This document shows, in pieces, positions 25,700 through 34,522 of a stretch of DNA of 64,000 nucleotides. Position 1 is the first letter of the stretch. Each line of letters starts with the position of its first letter. A program made the position numbers and the translations under genes. Below the pieces are notes generated by a model, which had not been told where the DNA came from, did no database searches, and saw nothing but the letters and a program-made list of their open reading frames with translations. The stretch spans positions 4,464,001 through 4,528,000 of the forward strand of contig NZ_CP042433.1 in NCBI RefSeq assembly GCF_007970805.1, given 5' to 3'. This DNA comes from Flavisolibacter ginsenosidimutans (GTDB taxonomy: Bacteria > Bacteroidota > Bacteroidia > Chitinophagales > Chitinophagaceae).

Positions 25700-28600
25700 T
25701 TACTTCGCAATCACCATCTTCCCGTTGAACACAACTGGCTTACCCTCTGCATCAGTCGTTTTCAGGGTGTACAGGTAAATACCCGCAGTTCTATCCGATG
25801 CCTCAAACCTAACAGCGTGTTCGCCTGCGCTCATCCGGCCGTTCACCAGGTGCGAGACTCTTTGACCCAGCGAGTTATACACTGCAAGACTAACCTGTGC
25901 CTCGGCCGGAAGCCAGTAACGGATGGTAGTAAATGAACTGAATGGATTTGGGTGGTTTTGTACCCTGACCCCTTCTGGTTTAACCGTAGTAATAGACTCT
26001 CCTATGTACTGGGTTTGCGTCATGAAGCTGCCAGTGTTACAGTTACCATTCACGGTGTAAACAGGGCCGTTATCAATGGCTGTAGTACCACTCTGATTAG
26101 GAGCCACGATAGCGGTAGCGGTGGCGGTGGCAGTATTGCCCTTGCCATCATTTACAAAGAAGTAGATTGTATACACCCGTCCATTGCCACCATCCATTCT
26201 TTCGCTGCGCAGATCCACGGATTTGCAATCAGAAGCAATCTTGATGTCCTGCGTAGTATTGCCATCTCCATTGCCCGGTGCATCGTCCGCTTCATCGCTT
26301 GTTACTTTGGTAATAACGACATAGCCGACAGGTATGTTACCGCAGTTGTCCGTTACCGAGGTTACAAACTGCGATACACTTATCGTTTGGTATTTGTGAT
26401 TGGGAGACCATAACAGAACAATCGGATTTGTGATTGTGTGAATCACCGGCGGCTGGTCATCGTTAACCGTAACGGTAAAGCTGCAGGTAGCATCAGGCAA
26501 AGTGCCATTAGATGCCCTACAGTTCACGGTGGTTGTTCCGACAGGGAAAGTGTAAGGTGAAGTAATTATCGTAGCTCCAATTTTATATACTATCGTTGGT
26601 GCCGGTACTCCTGTTGCTGATGCACTAAACGAAACTGACTTACTGCACTGGCCGGAAGCAGCAGTTGTTGTTATAGTAGCCGGACAAGTAATTGTCGGCG
26701 GTACGGTGCAACCGGTTGCTGCATTTAAGGCCACTGGGTTCCCGCTATAATTGGTAACACAGGCTGGGAAATTTTGCGAACGTACTGCAATAGTGTAATT
26801 ACCTGCTCCAGGACTGAATGTATTGGATGTAAACCAGTTAGCACCACCATTAATACTGTACTCAAGTGTGCCGGTGCCTGATGCGTTTACGACAATCGTT
26901 CCGGCAGGCGCTGCACAAGTTGGTTGGGTAACGGTTGGTGTAGTAACTGTTGGTACAGGGTTCACTGTTATAGATCCACCAATGGATACATTTCCGCAGC
27001 CGCCTGTTAGTGTGACCGTGTAGTTTGAAATACCCGATGATGATGGCGAACCATTGATGGTTACAACATTGGCCGACCATGATCCGCTTACACCTGCTGG
27101 CAAACCACTAAAGTTGGCCCCTGTGGCCCCGGTTGTAGCATAGGTGATGGTAGTTATTGGTGTATTGATACAAGCTGCTTGCGCATCGGTACCCGTTGCA
27201 GAAGTAAGTACAATGCTATTAGTTGATGTAATGTTAACCGTTACCATTGCGCAGGTGGTGGTGTTACATGTACCATTATACCTTACAAAATAGGTGGTGT
27301 TAGTACTTGGAGAAACAGTGATGGCATCTCCCGTGCCTGCCGGAGTGCCTCCGCAAGAACCGGTGAACCATTCTGTAGTTGCTCCTGTTCCTTTTGTTCC
27401 ACCCGCTACAGTCAATATAGTGCTGCCGCCATTACAGATAGATGTACTTCCGGTGGCACCGGTTGGAGCCATAGAGAGCTGGTTAACAGTTATAGATTGC
27501 GTTACTCCTGCGGTATTTGCAGTGCAAGGTGAAGCCGTATTTTCAATTCGCACCCAATAAGTGGTATTGCTTGTTGGCGATACAGTGAGGGTTGAAGAAG
27601 TCTCGCCTGATAATGGTGCCGTTCCTACAACAGTGCCGGTTCCCCACTGATAATGTGCATTTGTACCCAACGTACCGCCGGTGACCGCTAACGTGGTGGA
27701 ACCGCCATTGCAGATGGTTGTATTTCCTGTAATTCCAGATGGGGCACTTGAAGGTTGATAAACCGTTACGACTTGCGTTACGCCATCAGTAGTTGGTGTA
27801 CAGGGTGAAGCTGTGTTTTCAATCCGTACCCAATAAGTTGCGGTACTGCTTGGTGATACGGTAAGAGTCGAATTTGTTTCTCCAATTAGTGGCGAGGTTC
27901 CAACGACGGCGCCTGTGCCCCATTGGTAGGTTGCCCCTGTTCCCAAGATACCTCCCGTAGCAGTTAAGGTAGTGAGGCTTCCGCTGCATATAGTTGTAGT
28001 ACCAGAAATGCCCGATGGTGCAACAGATGGCTGGTTAACCGTTACAACCTGCGTTGGCCCGCCTGTATTTACAGTGCAAGGTGAAGCCGTATTTTCAATC
28101 TGCACCCAATAAGTGGTAGTGACGGTTGGTGATACAGTAAGGGTAGAAGCCGTTTGCCCCGGTAATGGTGACGCTCCGACCACGCTTCCGGTTCCCCACT
28201 GGTAATTGGCGGCCGTTCCTAAAGTGCCTCCTTCAGCGGTTAATGTAGTGGATCCCGGGTTACAATAAATGTTTGTACCGGAAATGCTTGTTGGTGCCAC
28301 GGATGGAATATTTACTGTAAGCGCGGCATCGGTCGAAGTAGCTGTTCCGCATTCATTGGCTGCCTGTACATTATAGTTGGCTAACGCATCACCTGCTTGC
28401 GCATTGGTGATGGTTAACGTGGCTGTGCCGGCGCCCGAAACGGTAGACCCGGAAGCTTGAAGGCCATCCACAAGATTTGTTGTACCAACACGCCAATGTA
28501 TAGTAGGTGCAGGAGTTCCTGTTATGGTTGCTGTAAATGTGGCTGTACCATCTCTGCAAACCGTAGTAGTAACCGGGTTGGTGACAGTTGGAATTGTATG

Positions 28601-30058
28601 TACAGTAATATTTGCCCTGGAAGGAGAAGTTTCTGTAGCCGTTAAATTATCGACCACAGCATTCACAGTTGCTGTACCCCCTGTTCCGTCAGAAGTGAAT
28701 AATGCCGTAGCCTGTCCATTGGCCTGGATGGTTCCTTGCTGGCTGGAAAGGCTTCCCAGCGTTGAACTCCAGGTAACAGGACGACCGATTAAAGTAACTA
28801 AGTTGGCCAGTGTAATTGAAGTACCTGCTGAGTTTTTAAGGAAACTTGTTGTAATGTTAGATGTATTGCCCAGCCCTGCGGAAGTATTACAAATAGGGTT
28901 GGGTGAAGCAGTGGTTTGTAGTTGCAACCAGGTACCTGTAGTCAGCGTTCCCGTGCCACCGCTACCACCAATAGCAGCCATGTTACAAGCTCCGGCAACA
29001 TTTGGCCCTGTATTACAACCCCACCAGTTGTCGTTTGCATCTACATTGCCTTGTGAACTTGGCATAACAAGACCATTTGGCGCAATGGTAGAAGTATTAT
29101 TTACTATGCGGTTATAATGCACCTGGGCTGTATTACCAACATCAAATGCATTGTTTATTTCTAATGCGCCGCCTGCGCCACCAACGGCATTCGTTGCATT
29201 GCCTGTAAACGTATTTTTTAAAATAGAAACACTGAATGTAACACCGGCATTGATCCTTCCCTGTGCAGAAACATAGATAGCGCCACCGCCAGCACCGCCA
29301 ACAGCGGTATTGGTAACTGTATTGTTGGTAAATGTAGAATTGGTGATGCTAACCGATCCGTTTCCAGCACTTACCAGGTTTTCAAGAAAATAACTTACAG
29401 CGCCACCATCAGCAGCAGCATTTGTATTATTAGTAAAAGTGCAATTGTCAATAGTTAATGTTCCTCCCCCATTGTAGCGAACAGCGCCACCGGAACCTTT
29501 GTCAAACGGAACAGTATTGTTTTGAAAAATGCAACCATTCAGGGTTAAGCTATTTGATGGGCCCCCGGCAATAATAGCGCCGCCGCCATAATCATCGCTG
29601 GTAAGATTACCCCCGGTAAACTGCATGTTGTTTATCGTGGTTATCATATTTGGCTGCAGCCCAGACGTGCCTATAAACAGAATACGGCCTTGCAGCGTTG
29701 TCGTCATGTGAACGATTGTTGTAGATGCTCCTGCACCGTTAATGGTAATATTCTCGACGATATCGTTCAAGGTTATCATGCCGAGCGTAAGATTGTACGT
29801 TCCTGCGGGAACAACTATCGTTTGTGAACCACCAACAGCATTGGCCGCCTCTAGCGCCGAACGGAAAGAGATTTGGTTAGAAGCATCGAGACCAGTTCCT
29901 GCACCTGGGTTAGCGGCATGCGTATCGTTGGTTGTGGTGACCGTAATAGTAGCTGCAGAAGCTGACAAAGTAAGCAGAACAGAAAAAAGAAATAGACTTA
30001 CCGTTTTAAAATTGCTTTGTACAAGTTGCTTCAGATTTTGGTCGCAAGAATGGAGCAT
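25700..30058 (-). CDS. large secreted adhesin: beta-helix, Ig-like repeats, HYR, T9SS sorting domain
   Basis: A 1,452-aa surface protein. Signal peptide is residues about 1-36 (hydrophobic core VSLFLFSVLLTLSASA). Then a right-handed beta-helix region (residues about 40-380) with Asn-rich coils such as LTNNTFTNNT-like repeats and an N-terminal ISFRSALEAANA element, as in CSLREA/polymorphic outer-membrane proteins. Next, several Ig-like units of about 90 residues, each including STTLTxxGGTLGT, YQWGTG and TYWVRIENTASPCT, then a HYR-like module (VTVNDDQPPVI) and a C-terminal T9SS type A sorting domain (YNSLGQRVSHLVNGRMSAGEH, ending KMVIAK). It is predicted to be exported by T9SS and anchored at the cell surface. 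It is the last gene of the tail-collar operon, 80 bp after the preceding one. Confidence 0.85.
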   Translation of the reverse strand: MLHSCDQNLKQLVQSNFKTVSLFLFSVLLTLSASAATITVTTTNDTHAANPGAGTGLDASNQISFRSALEAANAVGGSQTIVVPAGTYNLTLGMITLNDIVENITINGAGASTTIVHMTTTLQGRILFIGTSGLQPNMITTINNMQFTGGNLTSDDYGGGAIIAGGPSNSLTLNGCIFQNNTVPFDKGSGGAVRYNGGGTLTIDNCTFTNNTNAAADGGAVSYFLENLVSAGNGSVSITNSTFTNNTVTNTAVGGAGGGAIYVSAQGRINAGVTFSVSILKNTFTGNATNAVGGAGGALEINNAFDVGNTAQVHYNRIVNNTSTIAPNGLVMPSSQGNVDANDNWWGCNTGPNVAGACNMAAIGGSGGTGTLTTGTWLQLQTTASPNPICNTSAGLGNTSNITTSFLKNSAGTSITLANLVTLIGRPVTWSSTLGSLSSQQGTIQANGQATALFTSDGTGGTATVNAVVDNLTATETSPSRANITVHTIPTVTNPVTTTVCRDGTATFTATITGTPAPTIHWRVGTTNLVDGLQASGSTVSGAGTATLTITNAQAGDALANYNVQAANECGTATSTDAALTVNIPSVAPTSISGTNIYCNPGSTTLTAEGGTLGTAANYQWGTGSVVGASPLPGQTASTLTVSPTVTTTYWVQIENTASPCTVNTGGPTQVVTVNQPSVAPSGISGTTTICSGSLTTLTATGGILGTGATYQWGTGAVVGTSPLIGETNSTLTVSPSSTATYWVRIENTASPCTPTTDGVTQVVTVYQPSSAPSGITGNTTICNGGSTTLAVTGGTLGTNAHYQWGTGTVVGTAPLSGETSSTLTVSPTSNTTYWVRIENTASPCTANTAGVTQSITVNQLSMAPTGATGSTSICNGGSTILTVAGGTKGTGATTEWFTGSCGGTPAGTGDAITVSPSTNTTYFVRYNGTCNTTTCAMVTVNITSTNSIVLTSATGTDAQAACINTPITTITYATTGATGANFSGLPAGVSGSWSANVVTINGSPSSSGISNYTVTLTGGCGNVSIGGSITVNPVPTVTTPTVTQPTCAAPAGTIVVNASGTGTLEYSINGGANWFTSNTFSPGAGNYTIAVRSQNFPACVTNYSGNPVALNAATGCTVPPTITCPATITTTAASGQCSKSVSFSASATGVPAPTIVYKIGATIITSPYTFPVGTTTVNCRASNGTLPDATCSFTVTVNDDQPPVIHTITNPIVLLWSPNHKYQTISVSQFVTSVTDNCGNIPVGYVVITKVTSDEADDAPGNGDGNTTQDIKIASDCKSVDLRSERMDGGNGRVYTIYFFVNDGKGNTATATATAIVAPNQSGTTAIDNGPVYTVNGNCNTGSFMTQTQYIGESITTVKPEGVRVQNHPNPFSSFTTIRYWLPAEAQVSLAVYNSLGQRVSHLVNGRMSAGEHAVRFEASDRTAGIYLYTLKTTDAEGKPVVFNGKMVIAK
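27479..28310 (-). repeat. tandem ~275-bp repeats coding for Ig-like units
   Basis: Three near-identical units start at about 27479, 27757 and 28030, each with the shared string GTGAAGC(C/T)GTATTTTCAAT and CCCAATAAGT(T/G); a diverged fourth unit lies at about 27240-27478. Period is 273-278 bp. Such recent tandem duplications can change copy number between strains. Confidence 0.75.
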
Positions 30059-30138
30059 AATGACGTATTTAAAACTTTAATAATCAGATAGGCGGTTGCC
30101 AAACGATACAATAAATGTTCACATCTTCACTTATACCC

Positions 30139-30663
30139 TTATGATCGTGGTGGAAATACTCCCTGCAACGCAATACAAAAATTTAATGTGAGGTAGGGCA
30201 TTAAGCTATTATGAGGCTGGCTACCGCCGGATACTGATACGGCCGATGGGTTCATATTTTGCGCCGTTCCTTGCGCAGTAGCAAAGAAATTAGGTGCAGG
30301 CCGTCCACCAGGATTTCCCCAAAGCAAACCATTGGGATCAGCGGCAGTACCTGCAAGTTTTGCATTCACTGTATGGCTATGCATCGGTATCTCAGTCTGG
30401 AGTAAGGTAACGGTCTCTTCTCCCGCTGATTGACCAAGATCATATAACGACAGCCCCGGCCCCTGGCCCGGTTGTACTGGCGATCTGCCCTGCAAATCGG
30501 GAAGCGCAAAATTGCTTTTTCCGTCGCCGCCGTAGGTTGTGCCCAATAAGGAGAATAAAGCTGTATTCTGGCTTAAAGGCAATAGCTGTCCATCGCATGT
30601 TGCCCAACCTGTTGGGGGAAAGTTGAAAGGAAAAATTCTTATTTCTGCTACAAAGGGGTCCAT
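30139..30663 (-). CDS. tail-collar (microcystin-dependent protein-like) protein, copy 3
   Basis: A 174-aa phage tail collar-domain protein. Diagnostic blocks are FNFPPTGWATCDGQLLP, QNTALFSLLGTTYGGDGKSNFALPDLQGR and GGSQPHNSLMPYLTLNFCIALQG near the C-terminus. Cellular members of this family (Mdp/MdpB and relatives) occur as small multigene sets in Bacteroidota, cyanobacteria and proteobacteria. Phage members bind receptors or link fibres. No signal peptide is visible. It is the third of three adjacent paralogues and directly precedes the large adhesin gene. Confidence 0.9.
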   Translation of the reverse strand: MDPFVAEIRIFPFNFPPTGWATCDGQLLPLSQNTALFSLLGTTYGGDGKSNFALPDLQGRSPVQPGQGPGLSLYDLGQSAGEETVTLLQTEIPMHSHTVNAKLAGTAADPNGLLWGNPGGRPAPNFFATAQGTAQNMNPSAVSVSGGSQPHNSLMPYLTLNFCIALQGVFPPRS

Positions 30664-30684
30664 TGTATTTCTTTTAATTATTTA

Positions 30685-31188
30685 TTAATTCCGCGAAGGG
30701 AATATTCCTTGCAGGGCAATGCAAAAATTGAGGGTAAGAAACGGTGACATGTTGAAATGAGGCTGACTTCCGCCAACACTTGAAATTGCCGTTGCCGACA
30801 TGGCTTCGTTTGCAGTTCCCGAATAGGGTTTAAAGCCGGTATTGCTTGCCCAGAAATTATTCAGCGGTGTGCTTGCATCAGGCGAATTGGAACTTCCCTG
30901 CGGGATATGCGTATGCGCCGGCATTTCCGCTTGGGTAAGGGTATGATTCTCTTCTCCTGCCTTTTCCCCCAAGGTATGGCCATTCCCCATGTGCATAGGG
31001 ACCCGGCCTCGCAAATCCGGTAAAGCAAAGTTCACCCGCCCGTCGCCACCATAAGTGGTACCGAGCAGCGAGAAAAGCGCTTGGTTCTGGTTAATAGGTA
31101 ATAATTGGCCATTGCATAAGGCCCATCCCTTTGGTGGGAAACCGAAAGCGGCAATCCCTATTTGTGCTAAAAATGGTTCTGTTGACAT
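30685..31188 (-). CDS. tail-collar (microcystin-dependent protein-like) protein, copy 2
   Basis: A 167-aa collar-domain paralogue, with FGFPPKGWALCNGQLLP, the TTYGGDGRVNFALPDLRGR block and GGSQPHFNMSPFLTLNFCIALQG. Compared with copy 3 the middle region (residues about 90-125) is diverged, as expected if that loop is the variable binding tip. It is 21 bp upstream of copy 3. Cellular role is unknown; the three copies may form a hetero-oligomer. Confidence 0.9.
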   Translation of the reverse strand: MSTEPFLAQIGIAAFGFPPKGWALCNGQLLPINQNQALFSLLGTTYGGDGRVNFALPDLRGRVPMHMGNGHTLGEKAGEENHTLTQAEMPAHTHIPQGSSNSPDASTPLNNFWASNTGFKPYSGTANEAMSATAISSVGGSQPHFNMSPFLTLNFCIALQGIFPSRN

Positions 31189-31228
31189 AATATCTTTTTT
31201 AGGTTACTATTCTATTTAAAATGCCAGT

Positions 31229-31747
31229 TTAGGTTTGAGAAGGGAAAACCCCAAATAGTGAAATGATAAAGCTCACACACAAGTATGGTATCATGTTGTC
31301 GTGTGGCTGGCTGCCTCCTACCTGTGCCAGCGAAGCCGCATTCATTGCAGCATTTCCCGGATCGGCTCCATAAGGTTTTATTCCACCACTTGCAGTGGCC
31401 CAAACATTGCCATTGGGGCTATCGCTTGCCCCTACTGTGTTAGCTAAAGGCTGGTGTGTATGTAACGGAATCTGCTGAACGGTTAATGTTACTTGCTCAA
31501 CACCGCCTGTTTCCGCAAGAGTGCGTGCAGATAAACCAGCTCCGCCCCCCATGTGTATGGGCACGCGGCTTTGTAAATCTGGTAGTGCAAACGTCGATTG
31601 CCCATCTCCTCCGTAAGTAGTGCCAATTAAATTGAAGAGCGTTTCATTTTCTGAAATGGGAAGTATTTGCCCACTGCAAAACATCCATCCTGCGGGTGCG
31701 AAATTGCCGGCAAACATTCTTATTTCACCAACGTAGGGTTGTGCCAT
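31229..31747 (-). CDS. tail-collar (microcystin-dependent protein-like) protein, copy 1
   Basis: A 172-aa collar-domain paralogue and the first of the three: FAPAGWMFCSGQILP, TTYGGDGQSTFALPDLQSR, GGAGLSARTLAETGGVEQVT and GGSQPHDNMIPYLCVSFIISLFG. It is 40 bp upstream of copy 2 and about 137 bp downstream of the DUF6916-like gene. Its C-terminal strand differs most from the other two (FIISLFG rather than FCIALQG), which hints at a different position in an assembly. Confidence 0.9.
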   Translation of the reverse strand: MAQPYVGEIRMFAGNFAPAGWMFCSGQILPISENETLFNLIGTTYGGDGQSTFALPDLQSRVPIHMGGGAGLSARTLAETGGVEQVTLTVQQIPLHTHQPLANTVGASDSPNGNVWATASGGIKPYGADPGNAAMNAASLAQVGGSQPHDNMIPYLCVSFIISLFGVFPSQT

Positions 31748-31884
31748 ATAAAGAGTTATTTATTGCCAAATTGAATTCACGTTCTTATAAACTTCTATCG
31801 TTAATTCTCAGCGTCGTTTTTCAAAATTTACTTACCGGCACTTCTAAATCTTTGGCCACGTTTATCGTCCCCCCAATACCACTT

Positions 31885-32187
31885 CTAAGAAAACACAGCT
31901 TCATATTGCATTCCCGCTTCATTGCATTCGACAGGCACTAAAAAAATCTGCATACTGCCTAATGCAGGTTGCTCAATGGTATAAATAGCTTGCTGATAAT
32001 AATGATCTTTTTGTGTGGTCTGAAGTAGAATAGAAAAAGGCTTACGCTCCACGTTAGCATAAGGCGGCATTTCCACTACTTTTACTAACTGCGCAGTGGC
32101 AACCTCATTGGGAAAATGGATAGAAAAATCTTTACTCACCTGCGACTGAAAATCAGAGGCTGTTAAAAGTTGTAGTGCGACTTCCAT
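31885..32187 (-). CDS. DUF6916-like protein
   Basis: A 100-aa protein. The pattern LTASDFQSQVSKDFSIHF, then RKPFSILLQTT, QQAIYTIEQPALGSMQIFLVPVE and GMQYEAVFS fits DUF6916 as I remember it, a small all-beta family that accompanies tail-collar protein genes. The start overlaps the GNAT stop by 35 bp, so translation is probably coupled. The DUF6916 label rests on recall. The link with the collar cluster is visible here. Confidence 0.7.
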   Translation of the reverse strand: MEVALQLLTASDFQSQVSKDFSIHFPNEVATAQLVKVVEMPPYANVERKPFSILLQTTQKDHYYQQAIYTIEQPALGSMQIFLVPVECNEAGMQYEAVFS

Positions 32188-32731
32188 TGGTTGCTTGTTG
32201 TTTACATAATACGTTTTCCTGGAAAGAATGAGCGTTGCTTTTCCACTCTAATAAATGATATACGCCATTGGTCTGGCTCACTAACACGAAGCCTAAGCCT
32301 TTATATAATTTCATTGCCCGGTTAAAGCTTTCTACATGGATGGTTACCGAGCGATTCGTATCTTCTGCCAATTCCATTATGGCTAATAAAATCTGTTTCC
32401 CAATGCCTCGATTTCTCCAGCCGGGCAAAAGTGCAATGTCAATGATGCGCATGCTTGCGCCTTCGTAATGCGTATGGAGGTACAGCCGCCCAATAGTTTG
32501 CGACCCGTATTCAATTACCCAAAAATGGGCGCCGCCATAATTGTTTTGATAATAGTTGTGCTGCGCTGTAAACTGCGACCTTAAAAAAATTTCTTTCTGG
32601 CTTGCAGTCCAATCGGTTAGTTGCGCCAGTTCTTCTGTGCGGGTGCTTGAATAAATCTGACATAAAATTTCTTCATCATTAGCGGTAATGGTGCGCAGAT
32701 GAAGCAGCGGATCAGATAACTTCAGTACCAT
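32153..32731 (-). CDS. GNAT-family N-acetyltransferase
   Basis: A 192-aa protein with a GNAT fold. The acetyl-CoA motif A is LLPGWRNRGIGKQILLAI near residues 100-117 (R-x-x-G-I/L-G), preceded by strand MRIIDIALLP and followed by SVTIHVESFNRAMKLYKGLGFV (motif B). It may acetylate a protein of the operon, perhaps the collar subunits, but this is inference from context only. It overlaps the DUF6916-like gene by 35 bp and starts 25 bp after the phosphoesterase-like gene. Confidence 0.85.
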   Translation of the reverse strand: MVLKLSDPLLHLRTITANDEEILCQIYSSTRTEELAQLTDWTASQKEIFLRSQFTAQHNYYQNNYGGAHFWVIEYGSQTIGRLYLHTHYEGASMRIIDIALLPGWRNRGIGKQILLAIMELAEDTNRSVTIHVESFNRAMKLYKGLGFVLVSQTNGVYHLLEWKSNAHSFQENVLCKQQATNGSRTTTFNSL

Positions 32732-32756
32732 TAAATATTAATTAACTGCGGTTTCT

Positions 32757-33698
32757 TTAAGCGTTATACGCGGCGTATCTCTTTAAAATGCCGGCGTAAC
32801 TTTCGTCTTCTGCACCGGTAAAGATGGCTTTGGAAGCCACGTTTATTTTTTCTCCACACTCGTTAAACGTAAAGTCAATGCGGCTTATCATAGCGCCTTT
32901 AGCACCTGCATAACTTATGATTACTTCGTGGTTGGATTTGTTTCTTATTACTTCTGTGTTGTGCAGCGAAGTCTTGCCCACTGTGCTTATCATCACATCA
33001 ATACCGGCGGAAAGACCAGCTAATTTCAAACACTTTTTGTCTGAGGACTGAACGACACAAATAATTAATGTGCAGTTTTTTGATGACCGCAATAGCTGAG
33101 CGGTTTGGTTAATAACTACCGCAAGAGGTAAGGTTGATGTGTTTTGAGCGCCTTTTAAAGCAGGTATTCCTGCATTGATAATGCCTATGCAGGCTTTGCC
33201 TTTTTTAAGAATGGAGTAAGGTAACAAGCCGGTGTTAATGCCAAGCTGTTTAATGTAGGGAACAATCTTCACCCCGCTTGCATTTACGATCTCCGCAAAA
33301 CAGGTTGTTCCTAAGGCTAAATCGGTCCACCCTGGAACTACTGCGTCATACGCTGCATTGCTTACTCTTTTATAAAAGTTCAACCGTTCTTCTCTCGTTT
33401 GCCGGCAGCCACTCATGTTGCCTGCATCGATTACCACGGCCGATGGGTTCTCATTTCTTATGCCTGCTAATTTCTCAGTAATGTTTTGCAAGCCGCCTAA
33501 CCCGGAAAGTTTTTCAGTTATTCCTAATGATGACCATTGGCCTTGTATGTTAGCGGTATGCAAAATGGTCAGCATACTTGTGCGTGTTGGAGGCAGACAT
33601 TTGCCGCCGACACTTGCAAAAGCATTCAGGGGCTTTAAGATAGAAACAGCACCTGCAGCCATAGTGAACCTTACTAAGAAGTCCCTGCGATTCGTCAT
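32757..33698 (-). CDS. Tat-exported 5'-nucleotidase/metallophosphatase-like protein lacking metal ligands
   Basis: A 313-aa protein with a twin-arginine signal (MTNRRDFLVRF then a hydrophobic stretch). The fold resembles UshA/CpdB metallophosphatases: residues about 43-50 read LTILHTANIQG where active enzymes have LxILHTNDxHG, so Asp and His are gone. The next motif, VIDAGNMSG, has Asn in place of the second Asp. The usual GNHEFD is replaced by PGWTDLALG. The second domain of UshA is also absent. It is most likely a catalytically dead relative that may bind rather than cleave. First gene of the tail-collar operon. Confidence 0.72.
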   Translation of the reverse strand: MTNRRDFLVRFTMAAGAVSILKPLNAFASVGGKCLPPTRTSMLTILHTANIQGQWSSLGITEKLSGLGGLQNITEKLAGIRNENPSAVVIDAGNMSGCRQTREERLNFYKRVSNAAYDAVVPGWTDLALGTTCFAEIVNASGVKIVPYIKQLGINTGLLPYSILKKGKACIGIINAGIPALKGAQNTSTLPLAVVINQTAQLLRSSKNCTLIICVVQSSDKKCLKLAGLSAGIDVMISTVGKTSLHNTEVIRNKSNHEVIISYAGAKGAMISRIDFTFNECGEKINVASKAIFTGAEDESYAGILKRYAAYNA

Positions 33699-33930
33699 GG
33701 TACAATTATTAAAACAATTAATGAGAATTCAGTACCGGTTGCAAAACAATGCACACTGCGTAATCAACGTGTATCCTCGTATTGTAGGACGTTACCTAAT
33801 TACAGCATACGAACACATACCGTCAAAGGTTACGATGGCCGATTGGCATTGATCAGGGGTGCTTATTAGGTGCTTTAGGTAGGCTATTTGTAATAAAAGC
33901 GGTTGTAGTGAGGATCTTGGGGCTTTCCAT

Positions 33931-34015
33931 GTCTTTGCGTACACAAGCAAAGACGAACCAGTAGCTAAGCTACCGGATTGTAATTAAATAATAAACTTTA
34001 ATTACGTATTTTTTT
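33931..34015. promoter_or_regulatory. three consecutive inverted repeats
   Basis: Within 75 bp there are GTCTTTGC / GCAAAGAC (33931-33938, 33947-33954; 8-nt loop), GTAGCT-A-AGCTAC (33961-33973) and GTAATTAAA / TTTAATTAC (33980-33988, 33997-34005; 8-nt loop). The last is followed by a seven-T run, so it could be a plus-strand terminator. The array lies upstream of the minus-strand operon that starts at 33698. No gene is seen in the remainder of the 33699-34236 stretch. Confidence 0.45.
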
Positions 34016-34236
34016 AAAATTCTTTACAACGGAAAGTTATGAATTGGTCTTATGTTGAAAAGCTGCATGCGGCGTTTCCTTTGCCGAAGTGACTTTACTA
34101 AAGCTTTTACTGACTGTAATCTTTCTTTAAAGTTATATGAAACTCATTTGGAGGTTGTGCCTTTGTAATTATTAACCAATATATGACCATACAGTCCTCA
34201 ACCATAGACTGGTTCAAATTTGTCGCCCCTGCTCTG

Positions 34237-34430
34237 GTGGAAGTAAGATGCAAAAAGCCGAACTCTATTAAGTTCGGCTTTTCAAAGTTGGTGGAACAAA
34301 GAGCGGACAAAGGTCGAATCGGTTATAAGATGATTTAATAAGGTTGGCAAGGCTGGTTGATTCGAAGTGATTTGATGCGTTCTTATTTTAAGACAAAGCG
34401 GTCCGACCTTTGTCCGGCATTCTACTCCGG
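34237..34430. repeat. dispersed repeat, copy A
   Basis: Begins GTGGAAGTAAGATGC, then a 12-bp hairpin (AAAAGCCGAACT / AGTTCGGCTTTT, 34253-34264 and 34271-34282), TTCAAAGTTGGTGG, then an inverted-repeat pair (left GCGGACAAAGGTCGAATC at 34303-34320; right CCGACCTTTGTCCGGC at 34403-34418) around about 80 variable bases. Copies B, C and D lie at 46480, 57421 and 38623. All are in the same orientation and in intergenic sequence. Confidence 0.8.
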
Positions 34431-34522
34431 CTAATTTCCATTAACTGGCGCGAATACAGCGAACTGTGGCATGACCCTTGCCGCTTCTTGAGAGGTTTCA
34501 TTCATATTAGAACAACCATACA

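Noticed and set aside
34283-34320. tRNA-like 3' end in the repeats (minus strand GGTTCGACC followed by TTCCACCA).
   Set aside because: The supposed T-stem does not pair and there is no anticodon arm, so these are not tRNA genes. Kept only as an alternative origin for the repeat.
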